Source: CAYLYU01 sp964501925 (GTDB lineage: Bacteria > Pseudomonadota > Zetaproteobacteria > Mariprofundales > Mariprofundaceae). Taken from it: DNA of 64,000 nucleotides. Shown here in pieces: positions 8,767-17,274 of the stretch. Every line of letters starts with the position of its first letter. Positions within the stretch are counted from its first letter, which is position 1. The notes under the pieces were generated by a model. The model did not search any database, had not been told where the DNA came from, and was given only the letters and a program-made list of their open reading frames with translations. Both the position numbers and the translations under genes were made by a program. The DNA is taken from assembly GCA_964501925.1 (NCBI GenBank), contig CAZCTM010000001.1, forward strand, positions 70,313 to 134,312, in the 5' to 3' direction.

Positions 8767-8793
8767 GTTAGTAGGGTAGTTGGGGAGAATCAA

Positions 8794-8807
8794 GGGGGCA
8801 TACCCCC
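8794..8807 (+). promoter_or_regulatory. G/C hairpin in the 5' leader of the host-attachment-family gene
   Basis: GGGGG-CATA-CCCCC forms a perfect 5-bp G:C stem with a 4-nt loop, 36 nt upstream of the start codon and inside the predicted leader. No U-tract follows, so it is not a terminator. It could stabilise the mRNA or be a protein site; the role is unknown. Confidence 0.4.
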
Positions 8808-8843
8808 GTAACATATCAACACATAAGTGAAAGGAGCATAACT

Positions 8844-9281
8844 ATGGCAAGAACGTGGGTGCTTGCAGCCAACAGCAGTCATGCGCAGGTTTTCTCTGCT
8901 GAAAAGGCAACAGGTCCTTTGGATGAGATTGCGGAATTTGATCATCCGGAGGCGAGGTTGCACGAGCAGGAGTTGACTTCCGATCTTCCTGGTCGGGCGT
9001 TTGACAGCGGAGGAGAAGGCAGGCATGCCATGGGCCAGCCGGTTGAGCCAAAACGTCAGGAAGCCATCAACTTTGCCATAAAGCTCACGGATTTTCTGGA
9101 AGCTGCCCGCATCGAGGGCAAGTTTCAGAAACTCTACATTATTGCCGCTCCCGCTTTCCTCGGCTTGTTGCGTGAGCGTTTCAGCCCTGCCCTGACGGCC
9201 ATGGTGACTCAGGAGATCAATAAGAATCTGGTTAACCTTCGTGCCCGGGAAATCCGCGGCTACTTGCCGGATCGCTTGTAA
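8844..9281 (+). CDS. Host-attachment-like protein (eRF1-like family)
   Basis: A 145-residue cytoplasmic protein of the family annotated as required for attachment to host cells. It begins MARTWVLAANSSHAQVF, the family's first strand, and continues with ELTSDLPGRAFDSGGEGRHAM, KLTDFLEAARIEGKFQKLYIIAAPAFLGLLRERFSP and a C-terminal REIRGYLPDRL. The family fold resembles the central domain of eRF1/Dom34, and its biochemical role in free-living bacteria is not known. The ribosome site AAAGGAG is 7 bp before the ATG. It has its own extended -10 promoter and a leader hairpin. Confidence 0.85.
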   Translation: MARTWVLAANSSHAQVFSAEKATGPLDEIAEFDHPEARLHEQELTSDLPGRAFDSGGEGRHAMGQPVEPKRQEAINFAIKLTDFLEAARIEGKFQKLYIIAAPAFLGLLRERFSPALTAMVTQEINKNLVNLRAREIRGYLPDRL

Positions 9282-9469
9282 GGCGCAATAAAAACGGCCT
9301 GAAAACGGTTTGCGGCCTGGAATGCCGATGCATGCCTGGCCACTCTTCGTGTTTGAGAAAGAGCGGCCATTACCCTGCTTGATCTGGCTCCTTGGCTCAG
9401 GTGCGCAGCTGGATTAGAGTGCGCGCCCCCGGGGAACCGGTCAACGACATATTAAGCTGGAGTCAATCA

Positions 9470-9898
9470 ATGGCAATGCAACGTACCCTATCCATTATCA
9501 AGCCTGACGCGGTCGCAAAAAATGTCATCGGGGACATTATCCGTCGATTTGAAGAAAACGGTTTACATATCATTGCTGCCCGTATGCTGCAGCTGGATCA
9601 GAAACAGGCGGGTCAGTTTTATGCCGTGCATGCTGAACGTCCTTTTTATCGGGACCTGTGCGCTTATATCAGTTCAGGCCCGATTCTGGCCCTCGTCCTG
9701 GAGGGGCAGAATGCCGTGAGTCTGAACCGGCAGCTTATGGGGGCCACGAATCCGCAAGAGGCCGAGGCCGGCACGATCCGGGCTGATCATGCCGAATCCA
9801 TCGAGGCCAATGCCGTACATGGTTCCGATTCACCGGAAAATGCCGCCAAAGAGATCTCCTTCTTTTTCGGGGATGTGGACCTCCACAGCCGCCTTTAG
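9470..9898 (+). CDS. ndk: Nucleoside diphosphate kinase
   Basis: Balances NTP and dNTP pools by transferring phosphate from ATP through a phospho-histidine. It has 142 residues, normal for the family. RTLSIIKPDAV opens the protein and the active-site His117 lies in NAVHGSDSPENA. The ATG at 9470 has GGAG 7 bp upstream; the longer upstream reading (from 9392) has no family support. It is 8 bp before lysS, so the two probably share a transcript. Confidence 0.97.
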   Translation: MAMQRTLSIIKPDAVAKNVIGDIIRRFEENGLHIIAARMLQLDQKQAGQFYAVHAERPFYRDLCAYISSGPILALVLEGQNAVSLNRQLMGATNPQEAEAGTIRADHAESIEANAVHGSDSPENAAKEISFFFGDVDLHSRL

Positions 9899-9906
9899 GG
9901 GATTAG

Positions 9907-11397
9907 ATGAGTGATGGCCCCGCAAAACTGAGCGAGCAGGTTCAGGTTCGTCGACAAAAACTGGCTTCTCTGCGCAGTCATGGGTTTCAGTACCCCAACG
10001 ACTTCAGGCCTGACGCCAAAGCCGGTGATTTGCATCTTGCCTACGATGATTGGGATCATGATCGTCTGGACGATGCCGGCGTTGAAGTAAGGATTGCCGG
10101 TCGCTTGATGGCACACCGTGTCATGGGGAAATCAAGCTTTGGTCACCTTCAGGATGAAAGTGGACGCATGCAGGTATTCTTCGCCCGTGATGTGCTGGGG
10201 GAAGAGGCCTATGCTGAAAGCAAGCGCCTCGACCTTGGGGATATTATCGGGGTCTGTGGCTCGCTGTTTCGAACCAGGACGGGCGAGCTGACCGTAAAGG
10301 CCACGTCCTTTTGCCTCATCAGCAAGTGCCTTCATCCCATGCCTGAAAAGTGGCATGGCCTGCATGACAAGGAAATCCGCTATCGGCAGCGCTATCTTGA
10401 CCTGATAGTCAATGCACACGTAAAGGAAACCTTTCGTACCCGTTCACGGATTGTCTCTGTCCTGCGCAGACAGCTTGAGGACAGTGGGTTCATCGAGGTT
10501 GAAACGCCCATGCTGCAGCCACAACCGGGCGGGGCAGCCGCAAGGCCCTTTGTGACCCATCACAATGCCCTGGACATGGATTTGTACCTTCGCATCGCTC
10601 CGGAGCTTTACCTCAAGAGATTGCTTGTGGGGGGGTTCGAGCGAGTGTTTGAGATCAATCGCAACTTCCGGAATGAAGGTCTGGATGCGACGCACAATCC
10701 CGAATTCACCATGGTGGAGTTCTACCAGGCCTATGCCGATTATCAGGAGGCTATGGATACCACGGAGAGGCTTATTCGTGGTATCGCCAATGAGCTTGGC
10801 AGGGATAAACTGGAATGGGATGGTGTTGAAATTGATCTGAGTAAACCATTTCGTCGTCTCCGGCTGGATGAGGCTGTCTTTGAGAAACGTCCGGATTTGA
10901 GGGGGCACGCCAATAACAAGGGTCTTCTGGCCACAGTGTGTCTGCAGGAAATTGAGAATTTCAAGCCCCATATCTCATGGAAAGCGGGGCATTATCTCAA
11001 TGCCCTCTTTGAGGAACTGGTTGAACCTGACATAGGATCCCCCTGTTTTATAACCCATTTTCCAGTTGATGTATCTCCTCTGGCAAGACGGAACCCTCAG
11101 GAGCCCACGGTTGTTGACCGCTTTGAACTGATTGTGGCCGGCAAGGAGATTGCCAATGGGTTTTCCGAACTGAACGATCCCGATGATCAGCGCGAGCGAT
11201 TTGTGGAGCAGATGATGGCCAGAAAGGCGGGGGACCTGGAGGCCCCCCCACTGGATGAGGATTATCTGTGCGCCCTTGAATATGGCATGGCCCCGGCTGC
11301 AGGTGTGGGGATTGGAGTCGATCGTTTGGTGATGATGTTTACCGGCATGCACTCTATCCGTGATGTGCTTTTCTTTCCGCACATGCGACCTGCTTAA
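9907..11397 (+). CDS. lysS: Lysyl-tRNA synthetase, class II
   Basis: Charges tRNA-Lys. It has 496 residues. An N-terminal OB-fold anticodon domain (about 50-150, with GRLMAHRVMGKSSF) precedes the class II catalytic core. Motif 2 is visible as FRNEGLDATHNPEFTMVEF and motif 3 as GVGIGVDRLVMMFTG near the C-terminus. The order ndk-lysS is compact. Its tRNA-Lys substrate is also encoded in this window (37150-37225). Confidence 0.97.
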   Translation: MSDGPAKLSEQVQVRRQKLASLRSHGFQYPNDFRPDAKAGDLHLAYDDWDHDRLDDAGVEVRIAGRLMAHRVMGKSSFGHLQDESGRMQVFFARDVLGEEAYAESKRLDLGDIIGVCGSLFRTRTGELTVKATSFCLISKCLHPMPEKWHGLHDKEIRYRQRYLDLIVNAHVKETFRTRSRIVSVLRRQLEDSGFIEVETPMLQPQPGGAAARPFVTHHNALDMDLYLRIAPELYLKRLLVGGFERVFEINRNFRNEGLDATHNPEFTMVEFYQAYADYQEAMDTTERLIRGIANELGRDKLEWDGVEIDLSKPFRRLRLDEAVFEKRPDLRGHANNKGLLATVCLQEIENFKPHISWKAGHYLNALFEELVEPDIGSPCFITHFPVDVSPLARRNPQEPTVVDRFELIVAGKEIANGFSELNDPDDQRERFVEQMMARKAGDLEAPPLDEDYLCALEYGMAPAAGVGIGVDRLVMMFTGMHSIRDVLFFPHMRPA

Positions 11398-11493
11398 AGA
11401 CCTGGCGACCGGTGGCGTGAAGGTGGACCTTCTTGCCTGATTGAAGAGATGTCGTGATGTGTACTCTGGATAAGGAGGGTTAGAGACTCGAAA

Positions 11494-12846
11494 ATGCCCC
11501 AGGATTTGCCTGCAGAGCATATGCCAGCATTGATTCTTGGCTTCGAACCCGCCTGGGTCGCCGTGTTCATTTTGCTGGTGGTGTATGCCGCCATCATGAT
11601 GGAAAAGTTCAATCGGGCAGTCCTCTCTCTCCTGGGTGCCGGCATGATGATTCTCTGTGGTGTACTGACCCAGGAACAGGCGGTTGCCGGTGTTGATTTC
11701 AACACCATTGGGTTGCTGACGGGCATGATGGTGATTGTGGCGATAAGCCAGAAAACAGGGATGTTCCAGTATGTGGCAATCCGGTCAGCCAAGCTGGCGA
11801 GAGGTGAGCCCTGGTGGATCCTGGTGATGCTTTCGCTGGTGACGGCCGTATTCTCGGCGTTCCTGGACAATGTCACGACCGTCCTGCTTATTGCGCCGGT
11901 GACCCTGTTGATTACCGATGCCCTGGGAGTTAAACCTTATCCCTTTCTGTTTGCACAGATTCTTTCATCGAATATCGGAGGAACAGCCACGCTGATTGGT
12001 GATCCTCCCAATATCATGATTGGCTCGCAGGCACACCTGAGTTTCATGGACTTCATTGTTAATTTGGCGCCCATTATCCCTCTCATCTTGCTTTCCACCC
12101 TGATTTTTATCTGGCTCTTATTCGGGAAGGAGATGAAGGCGGATCCGGAAGCCAGGGCACTGATCATGAAATTTGATGAAAATGAGGCCCTTAAGGACAT
12201 TATCTTGCTGAAGAAGGCATTATTTGTGCTCTTCATGGTCATTGGCGGGTTCATGGTATCTCATACTTTTCACCTTGAACCCGCGACCATTGCCCTGTTT
12301 GGTGCTGCCTTCCTGCTGCTTCTGCAAACCTGGGGAGAGGATCTGGAATGCAAGGACAAGACCTTCCATCACGTGATGGGGGAAGTCGAGTGGACGACCA
12401 TATTCTTTTTTGTGGGCCTGTTTATTGTAGTGACGGGTGTTGAGCATACGGGCGTGATTGCCTGGATGGCCAGGAAGACCCTGGAATTGACCGGCGGAGA
12501 CTTCAATGCCACCACCGGGGCTATATTGTGGATCTCGGCCATTGCGTCTGCCGTCATCGATAACATTCCCTTTGTGGCTACCATGATTCCCCTGATCGAA
12601 AATATGGCTCCCAGTTTCGGGGGCGAGGCTGCATTGCAGCCGATTTGGTGGGCTCTGGCGCTGGGCGCCTGCCTGGGAGGCAACGGCTCGTTGATTGGTG
12701 CCTCGGCCAATCTCATTGTGGCCGGCTTCGCTCAGCGGGCCGGGCAGCCCATTGGCTTTATTCAGTTCACAAAGCATGCCTTCTGGTTGATGCTGATCAG
12801 CATCGGGATTTCCCACGTGTATCTGTATCTGCGTTATCTGATTTGA
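11494..12846 (+). CDS. NhaD/ArsB-type ion transporter (IT superfamily)
   Basis: A 450-residue inner-membrane protein with about 11-12 helices, of the ArsB/NhaD/citrate-transporter group. Two inverted-repeat signature regions are visible: SAFLDNVTTVLLIAPVTLLI followed by GGTATLIGDPPNIMIG in the first half, and SAVIDNIPFVATMIPLIE followed by GGNGSLIGASANLIVAG in the second. These are the substrate-site hairpins of the family. The substrate could be Na+/H+ exchange, arsenite or an organic anion. There is no ars operon nearby, so Na+/H+ antiport (NhaD-like) is slightly favoured. Confidence 0.85.
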   Translation: MPQDLPAEHMPALILGFEPAWVAVFILLVVYAAIMMEKFNRAVLSLLGAGMMILCGVLTQEQAVAGVDFNTIGLLTGMMVIVAISQKTGMFQYVAIRSAKLARGEPWWILVMLSLVTAVFSAFLDNVTTVLLIAPVTLLITDALGVKPYPFLFAQILSSNIGGTATLIGDPPNIMIGSQAHLSFMDFIVNLAPIIPLILLSTLIFIWLLFGKEMKADPEARALIMKFDENEALKDIILLKKALFVLFMVIGGFMVSHTFHLEPATIALFGAAFLLLLQTWGEDLECKDKTFHHVMGEVEWTTIFFFVGLFIVVTGVEHTGVIAWMARKTLELTGGDFNATTGAILWISAIASAVIDNIPFVATMIPLIENMAPSFGGEAALQPIWWALALGACLGGNGSLIGASANLIVAGFAQRAGQPIGFIQFTKHAFWLMLISIGISHVYLYLRYLI

Positions 12847-12848
12847 GG

Positions 12849-13040
12849 GTGTTGTTCAACCTCATCCAACTTCTGTTAGTTGCTTATCTGTCAGCGTTCT
12901 CGATTAATGCGGCAGGGGACTTGCATTCGCGGCAACCCGAATCAATTTCAGTTTTGCTGTCCGAGATTGATCGTCATGTTGACATCGCCAGGGTTGGTGA
13001 TGCTTTTGCTGCTAGATTTTTTACCTTTGCCAATGAATAG
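12849..13040 (+). CDS. Possible small exported protein (63 residues)
   Basis: An open frame starting at GTG 12849 would encode a hydrophobic N-terminus LFNLIQLLLVAYLSAFSINA that looks like a signal peptide, then a polar segment SISVLLSEIDRHVDIARVGD and a C-terminus AARFFTFANE. It fills most of the gap between the transporter and lolC/E genes. Against it: GAGG lies only a few bases from the GTG, and no family is recognised. An overlapping ORF at 12880-13074 in another frame looks less protein-like. Confidence 0.3.
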   Translation: MLFNLIQLLLVAYLSAFSINAAGDLHSRQPESISVLLSEIDRHVDIARVGDAFAARFFTFANE

Positions 13041-13070
13041 TATTGCCATGTCACGGACGGGTCCGACCCT

Positions 13071-14309
13071 ATGAGTTATGAATTCATGCTTGCTGTTCGC
13101 TATCTTCGCTCACGCCGGCATGAGCATTTTGTGTCCCTTATTGGCTGGAGCTCCGGGATTGGTGTGGCCATCGGTGTGGCAACCCTGATCGTCGTTTTGT
13201 CCGTGATGATCGGCGCAGGTGTTGAATTGCGGGATCGTATCCTGGGGCTCTCCCCGCATGTGGATATCCAGGGGCAGGGTGACAGACTGGCTGCCTGGCA
13301 GGAGTGGGTTGGCAAGGTTGAGCCGTTACCTGGAGTGGACGTTGCCCTTCCTTATGTGATCACCCAGGTCATGGCAACACATGGGCGTTTCGTGTCCGGG
13401 GCCCTGCTCAAGGGCGTAGAGCCAGAAAAGGAAGATATACTCCCCAAGTATATGATCTCAGGCAGGTTTGAGGATCTTGCCGTGGGGGAGAACCCGTTCA
13501 GGGTGGTCATCGGCAAGAAACTTGCCCGCAAGCTCGGGCTGTCGGTTGGGAGCAGGGTCAATCTCCTTTCTCCGGCAACGGGGATCGGCCCTTCCGGGAT
13601 GATGCCGCGCTTGCGAAGCTTTGAGGTCGTGGGGATCTTTGATTCGGGGTTTTACGAATATGACGCCGGGTTCATCTTTGCCCCGTTAAAGGCGGTTCAG
13701 GCATTGCAGCGTATGGGCAACGATGTCAGTGGAATTGAGCTGCGCATCAGGGACCGTGATGCCGCGGCCGAAATTGCCAGACATGTGCGGGCGGTGCTTC
13801 CCCCCGAGGCATGGGTAACGGACTGGATGCAGAGGCATCACTCCTTTTTTCAGGCCCTGAAACAGGAGCGCATCGCCATGGGCGTGATTCTGTCGTTGAT
13901 CATTCTGGTCGCCGTTTTCAATATGGTGGCCTCCCTGGTCATGGTTGTGATGGAACGAAGGAAGGAGATCGCCATCTTAAAGACAGTAGGGGCAAGAGAT
14001 GCCTCGGTGATGCGAATCTTTCTTTTCATGGGCGCGATGATTACCGGGATTGGCACCTTGACCGGTCTCGGACTGGGGCTGTTGCTGTCCTGGAAACTGG
14101 ACGTGTTTCTTGCCTGGATAGAGAAAATCAGTGGTATCGAGTTCATGTCCGGGGATGTGTATTACATCGATCATGTCCCATCCATGATTGATCCGGTCGC
14201 TGTTGGTATCATTGTGGCTGTAAGCCTGTGCATGGGCATCATGGCGACGTTTTATCCTGCGTGGCGGGCTGCAAAGGTTCCGCCTGCTGACGCCCTTCGA
14301 TATGAGTAG
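13071..14309 (+). CDS. lolC: LolC/LolE-type lipoprotein-releasing permease
   Basis: Inner-membrane subunit of the LolCDE ABC exporter that extracts outer-membrane lipoproteins and passes them to LolA. It has 412 residues, with one N-terminal helix (about 20-50), a large periplasmic domain (about 55-260), and three C-terminal helices of FtsX type (LIILVAVFNMVASLVMVVMER and two more), ending FYPAWRAAKVPPADALRYE. It begins MSYEFMLAVRYLRSRRHEHFVSLI, the family opening. Only one permease gene is present next to lolD. It may therefore be a single LolF-like homodimer, or the second gene is elsewhere. Confidence 0.93.
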   Translation: MSYEFMLAVRYLRSRRHEHFVSLIGWSSGIGVAIGVATLIVVLSVMIGAGVELRDRILGLSPHVDIQGQGDRLAAWQEWVGKVEPLPGVDVALPYVITQVMATHGRFVSGALLKGVEPEKEDILPKYMISGRFEDLAVGENPFRVVIGKKLARKLGLSVGSRVNLLSPATGIGPSGMMPRLRSFEVVGIFDSGFYEYDAGFIFAPLKAVQALQRMGNDVSGIELRIRDRDAAAEIARHVRAVLPPEAWVTDWMQRHHSFFQALKQERIAMGVILSLIILVAVFNMVASLVMVVMERRKEIAILKTVGARDASVMRIFLFMGAMITGIGTLTGLGLGLLLSWKLDVFLAWIEKISGIEFMSGDVYYIDHVPSMIDPVAVGIIVAVSLCMGIMATFYPAWRAAKVPPADALRYE

Positions 14310-14354
14310 GTCAGATCGATTCGGATCCGTGATCATGGAAGCAAGGGTTGTGTG

Positions 14355-15050
14355 ATGTCCAAACTTCTCTTGCAGGTCAGATCCATATACAAGCGTTTTG
14401 AATCGGAAGCCGGTGTCATCGAGGTGCTCAGGGGTCTTAAATTTGAATTGCCGGCAGGTGAGTTTCTTGCCGTTATTGGCGAGTCAGGTTCGGGAAAGAG
14501 CACGCTCTTGCACGTTCTTGGGACATTGGAGCCGGCCGATGGTGGCTCCGCCATTCTTGATGGTGTTTCCCTGTTTGATCTTTCTGCCCAGGAAATGGCT
14601 GTCATTCGGAACTCACAGATCGGGTTTATCTATCAGGCACACCACCTGATTCCCGAGCTGGACGCCTGCGAGAATGTGATGCTGCCTTTAATGGTGGGAG
14701 GCAGCAGCAGGCGCCAGGCATTGCCCAGGGCAGAGGAGATGCTCAAGCGTTTGGGCCTGAAGGACCGGATGAGTCACAGACCCACGAGACTTTCAGGTGG
14801 TGAGGCGCAGCGCGTGGCCGTGGCCAGAGCGCTGGTGGGCAGACCAAAGCTGCTTCTTGCCGATGAACCCACGGGCAACCTCGATGAACATACGGCGATG
14901 GAGGTCTTTACGGCCATGCAGCAATTATGCCGCGAGGAAAAGGCCTCTGTCATAATGGTGACACACAGTCTGACCCTGGCTCAGCGCTGTGATCGCATCC
15001 TGATGCTGAAGTCTGGCAAGATGCATCACTACCAGGCAGGAAATCTTTGA
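14355..15050 (+). CDS. lolD: LolD, lipoprotein-releasing ABC ATPase
   Basis: ATPase that powers lipoprotein release with the adjacent permease. It has 231 residues. Walker A is GESGSGKST, the Q-loop is in IGFIYQAHHLIPEL (the LolD-type hydrophobic variant), the signature is LSGGEAQRVAVARAL and Walker B is LLLADEPTGNLDE. The ATG at 14355 follows AAGGG; a GTG at 14352 is in the same frame. It lies 45 bp after the permease gene. Confidence 0.95.
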   Translation: MSKLLLQVRSIYKRFESEAGVIEVLRGLKFELPAGEFLAVIGESGSGKSTLLHVLGTLEPADGGSAILDGVSLFDLSAQEMAVIRNSQIGFIYQAHHLIPELDACENVMLPLMVGGSSRRQALPRAEEMLKRLGLKDRMSHRPTRLSGGEAQRVAVARALVGRPKLLLADEPTGNLDEHTAMEVFTAMQQLCREEKASVIMVTHSLTLAQRCDRILMLKSGKMHHYQAGNL

Positions 15051-15112
15051 CAAAACAATGTGTTCTGATACCTTTGACAAGTAGTTTCTAATTCAATTTG
15101 TTGGGGAGCCAG

Positions 15113-15394
15113 GTGACAAAAGCCGAGATAGCCCAGGTTGTGCATGAGCGCGTAGGCCTTTCTAAAAAGGAGTCCGGTCATATTGTTGAGGACATACTGG
15201 ATCTGATCCGTTCAACTCTGGAAGCCGGGGAGGATGTGAAGATTTCCGGTTTTGGCCATTTCATGTTACGAGACAAAAATGTCCGCCGGGGAAGAAACCC
15301 CAAGACCGGTGAGGAGATCATGATCTCGGCCAGGCGGGTGGTAACGTTTCGCCCCAGCAACTTGCTCATTGAGCATATCAACAGGGGCTCCTGA
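15113..15394 (+). CDS. ihfA: Integration host factor alpha subunit
   Basis: Nucleoid protein that bends DNA sharply as an IhfA/IhfB dimer. It has 93 residues, with TKAEIAQVVHERVGLSKKES at the N-terminus, VKISGFGHFMLRDKNVRRGRNP (the DNA-binding beta-arm with the intercalating Pro) and VVTFRPSNLLIEHIN. It starts at GTG 15113, 4 bp after GGGGAGC. Two bases separate it from the MerR-like gene, the arrangement seen in many gammaproteobacteria. IHF is also a known cofactor for CRISPR spacer integration in type I systems. Confidence 0.94.
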   Translation: MTKAEIAQVVHERVGLSKKESGHIVEDILDLIRSTLEAGEDVKISGFGHFMLRDKNVRRGRNPKTGEEIMISARRVVTFRPSNLLIEHINRGS

Positions 15395-15396
15395 CG

Positions 15397-15774
15397 ATGG
15401 ATAAACATGGACGGGCCTTGCGGCAGGCAGGCGTTAGCGTTCCCGAGCTACCGAACAAGCTGTTCTTCTCGATTCGGGAGGTAAGCGAAATCTGCGGGGT
15501 AGAGCCGCATGTGCTGCGCTACTGGGAAACGGAATTCCGCCACATCAAACCCGTAAAAAAAAGTGGCAATCGTCGTTTCTATCGGCAAAGGGATATCTAT
15601 GCCATTCTCCAGATCAAGCATCTCCTGTATGATCTGAACTTCACGATCAAGGGTGCAAAGAAGCGCCTGATGAGTGGCGGGTTTTCCGACATTGCCGAGC
15701 CAAAGAATATCAGGGATGTCCTGACGTCGATCCGGCATGAGCTAGATTCGGTTCTCAAGCTTCTGGACGACTGA
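15397..15774 (+). CDS. MerR-family transcriptional regulator
   Basis: A 125-residue small MerR protein. The winged helix-turn-helix is in LFFSIREVSEICGVEPHVLRYWETEF, with the wing KKSGNRRFYRQRDIYAI, then a helix QIKHLLYDLNFTIKGAKKRLMS. There is no long dimerisation helix or metal-binding Cys loop. It is almost always found beside ihfA, but its target is not established. It is followed by tRNA-Pro, probably on the same transcript. Confidence 0.9.
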   Translation: MDKHGRALRQAGVSVPELPNKLFFSIREVSEICGVEPHVLRYWETEFRHIKPVKKSGNRRFYRQRDIYAILQIKHLLYDLNFTIKGAKKRLMSGGFSDIAEPKNIRDVLTSIRHELDSVLKLLDD

Positions 15775-15832
15775 CCCTCAATTGTGTAAAAGGTGTGTCA
15801 TTGCCATGCACGGTGACACGCATCTATCCATC

Positions 15833-15909
<77 letters not shown>

Positions 15910-16007
15910 TTCTTCTTGATGAAAGGTATTGCTGGAAAGCACGTACGGCCTCTTTCTTCCGTGAAGAAAGAGGTCTTGGTTGTGCCTGCAATGGATGAGG
16001 GATACCC

Positions 16008-16658
16008 ATGACGTCAAATTCAACCCTTGAGAGGCCAAGGCTGCGTATGGTCGAGCAACAGCTCGTGCCACGCGGCATTACCGATCCCCGGGTGCTAGCA
16101 GCCATGCGAACCGTGCCACGCCATTTGTTTGTCGAGCCTGCCATGTCTGGCTACGCCTACCAGGATTCGGCCTTGCCCATTGGAGAGGGGCAGACCATCT
16201 CCCAGCCTTACATGGTCGCCAAGATGAGTCAGCTTCTGGAGTTGAAAGGACACGAACGTATCCTGGAGGTCGGTACCGGTTGCGGTTATCAGACGGCCGT
16301 TCTCTCCTGCCTGTGCCGGCGTGTATACAGCATCGAACGAATACCAGCACTATACGCGCGGGCCAGACGCAATCTGCGCCTGGCAAGGCAGGCAAATGTA
16401 ATGCTTAAATGCGGAGATGGAACCCTTGGCTGGGAGGAATATGCGCCCTTTGACGCCATTCTGGCCGCCGCCTGCGGGGACAGGGTTCCCAATGCGTGGA
16501 TGAAACAACTACGGCGTGGTGGTCTTCTCGTTATGCCGGTGAACATGAACGGGACTCATATACTGATTCGCCGCCGCAAGTGTGGAGAAGGTTACACCGA
16601 GGAGCATTTTGACCTGTGCTCATTCGTTCCTCTCGTGAACGAGGTGACCCATACCTGA
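16008..16658 (+). CDS. pcm: Protein-L-isoaspartate O-methyltransferase
   Basis: Repairs damaged Asp/Asn residues by SAM-dependent methylation of isoaspartate. It has 216 residues. Family motifs are RMVEQQLVPRGITDPRVLAAM, ALPIGEGQTISQPYMVA, and the SAM-binding loop ILEVGTGCGYQTAVLS. It is the first gene of the pcm-yqaA-nlpD-rpoS cluster, a stationary-phase set conserved in many proteobacteria. Confidence 0.95.
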   Translation: MTSNSTLERPRLRMVEQQLVPRGITDPRVLAAMRTVPRHLFVEPAMSGYAYQDSALPIGEGQTISQPYMVAKMSQLLELKGHERILEVGTGCGYQTAVLSCLCRRVYSIERIPALYARARRNLRLARQANVMLKCGDGTLGWEEYAPFDAILAAACGDRVPNAWMKQLRRGGLLVMPVNMNGTHILIRRRKCGEGYTEEHFDLCSFVPLVNEVTHT

Positions 16659-16692
16659 GCGCTTCTCGAGCAGGTCGGAGTCTTCCTCATGG

Positions 16693-17274
16693 TTGCGCCG
16701 ATGTTATGACTGGACAATCGCCTGGGCAGATCACCCCAATGCCCAGATAGCCTTGTTCATGATTGCGGTGGTGGAAGCCAGCGTCTTTCCCATTCCACCG
16801 GATGTGCTCCTGCTGGCCCTGGCTCTGGGCAGGCCCAGGCTTGGGTTGCGCTTTGCCTTCATTGCAACCCTGGGTTCGACCATTGGTGCGATCATGGGTT
16901 ACTGGATCGGGATGTTCCTGTTTTCGGGTCTGGCTGAACCCATGCTCAAATTTTACGGTGCAATGGAGGAATTTCATCGTGTGCAATCGCTTTTTGGCGA
17001 ATATGGCTTATGGGTGGTAGTAGTCGCGGGCTTTTCACCGATTCCGTTTAAGGTCATTACCATTACCGCCGGATTCATGGCCATGGCCTTACCGGGATTT
17101 GTTGCCGCATGCCTGTTGTCCAGGGGACTTCGTTTCGGCCTGGAGGGGGCCATAATGCGCTGGGGGGGAGAGAAATTACGCAGTCTTGTTGAAAGGCACC
17201 TTGATATACTGACCATCCTGGTTGTTATTCTGGTAGGAGCAGGATTTCTTGGATTATGGTTATGGCACGGTTAG
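16693..17274 (+). CDS. YqaA/DedA-family membrane protein
   Basis: A 193-residue inner-membrane protein of the SNARE-associated (DedA) superfamily, thought to act in lipid-carrier or phospholipid recycling. Motifs are EASVFPIPPDVLLLALALGRP, TLGSTIGAIMGYWIG, GFSPIPFKVITITAG and a final membrane helix. It begins with TTG, the only in-frame start near CGGAG (16676-16680). An ATG at 16689 is out of frame. It overlaps the nlpD-like gene by 19 bp. Confidence 0.88.
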   Translation: MRRCYDWTIAWADHPNAQIALFMIAVVEASVFPIPPDVLLLALALGRPRLGLRFAFIATLGSTIGAIMGYWIGMFLFSGLAEPMLKFYGAMEEFHRVQSLFGEYGLWVVVVAGFSPIPFKVITITAGFMAMALPGFVAACLLSRGLRFGLEGAIMRWGGEKLRSLVERHLDILTILVVILVGAGFLGLWLWHG

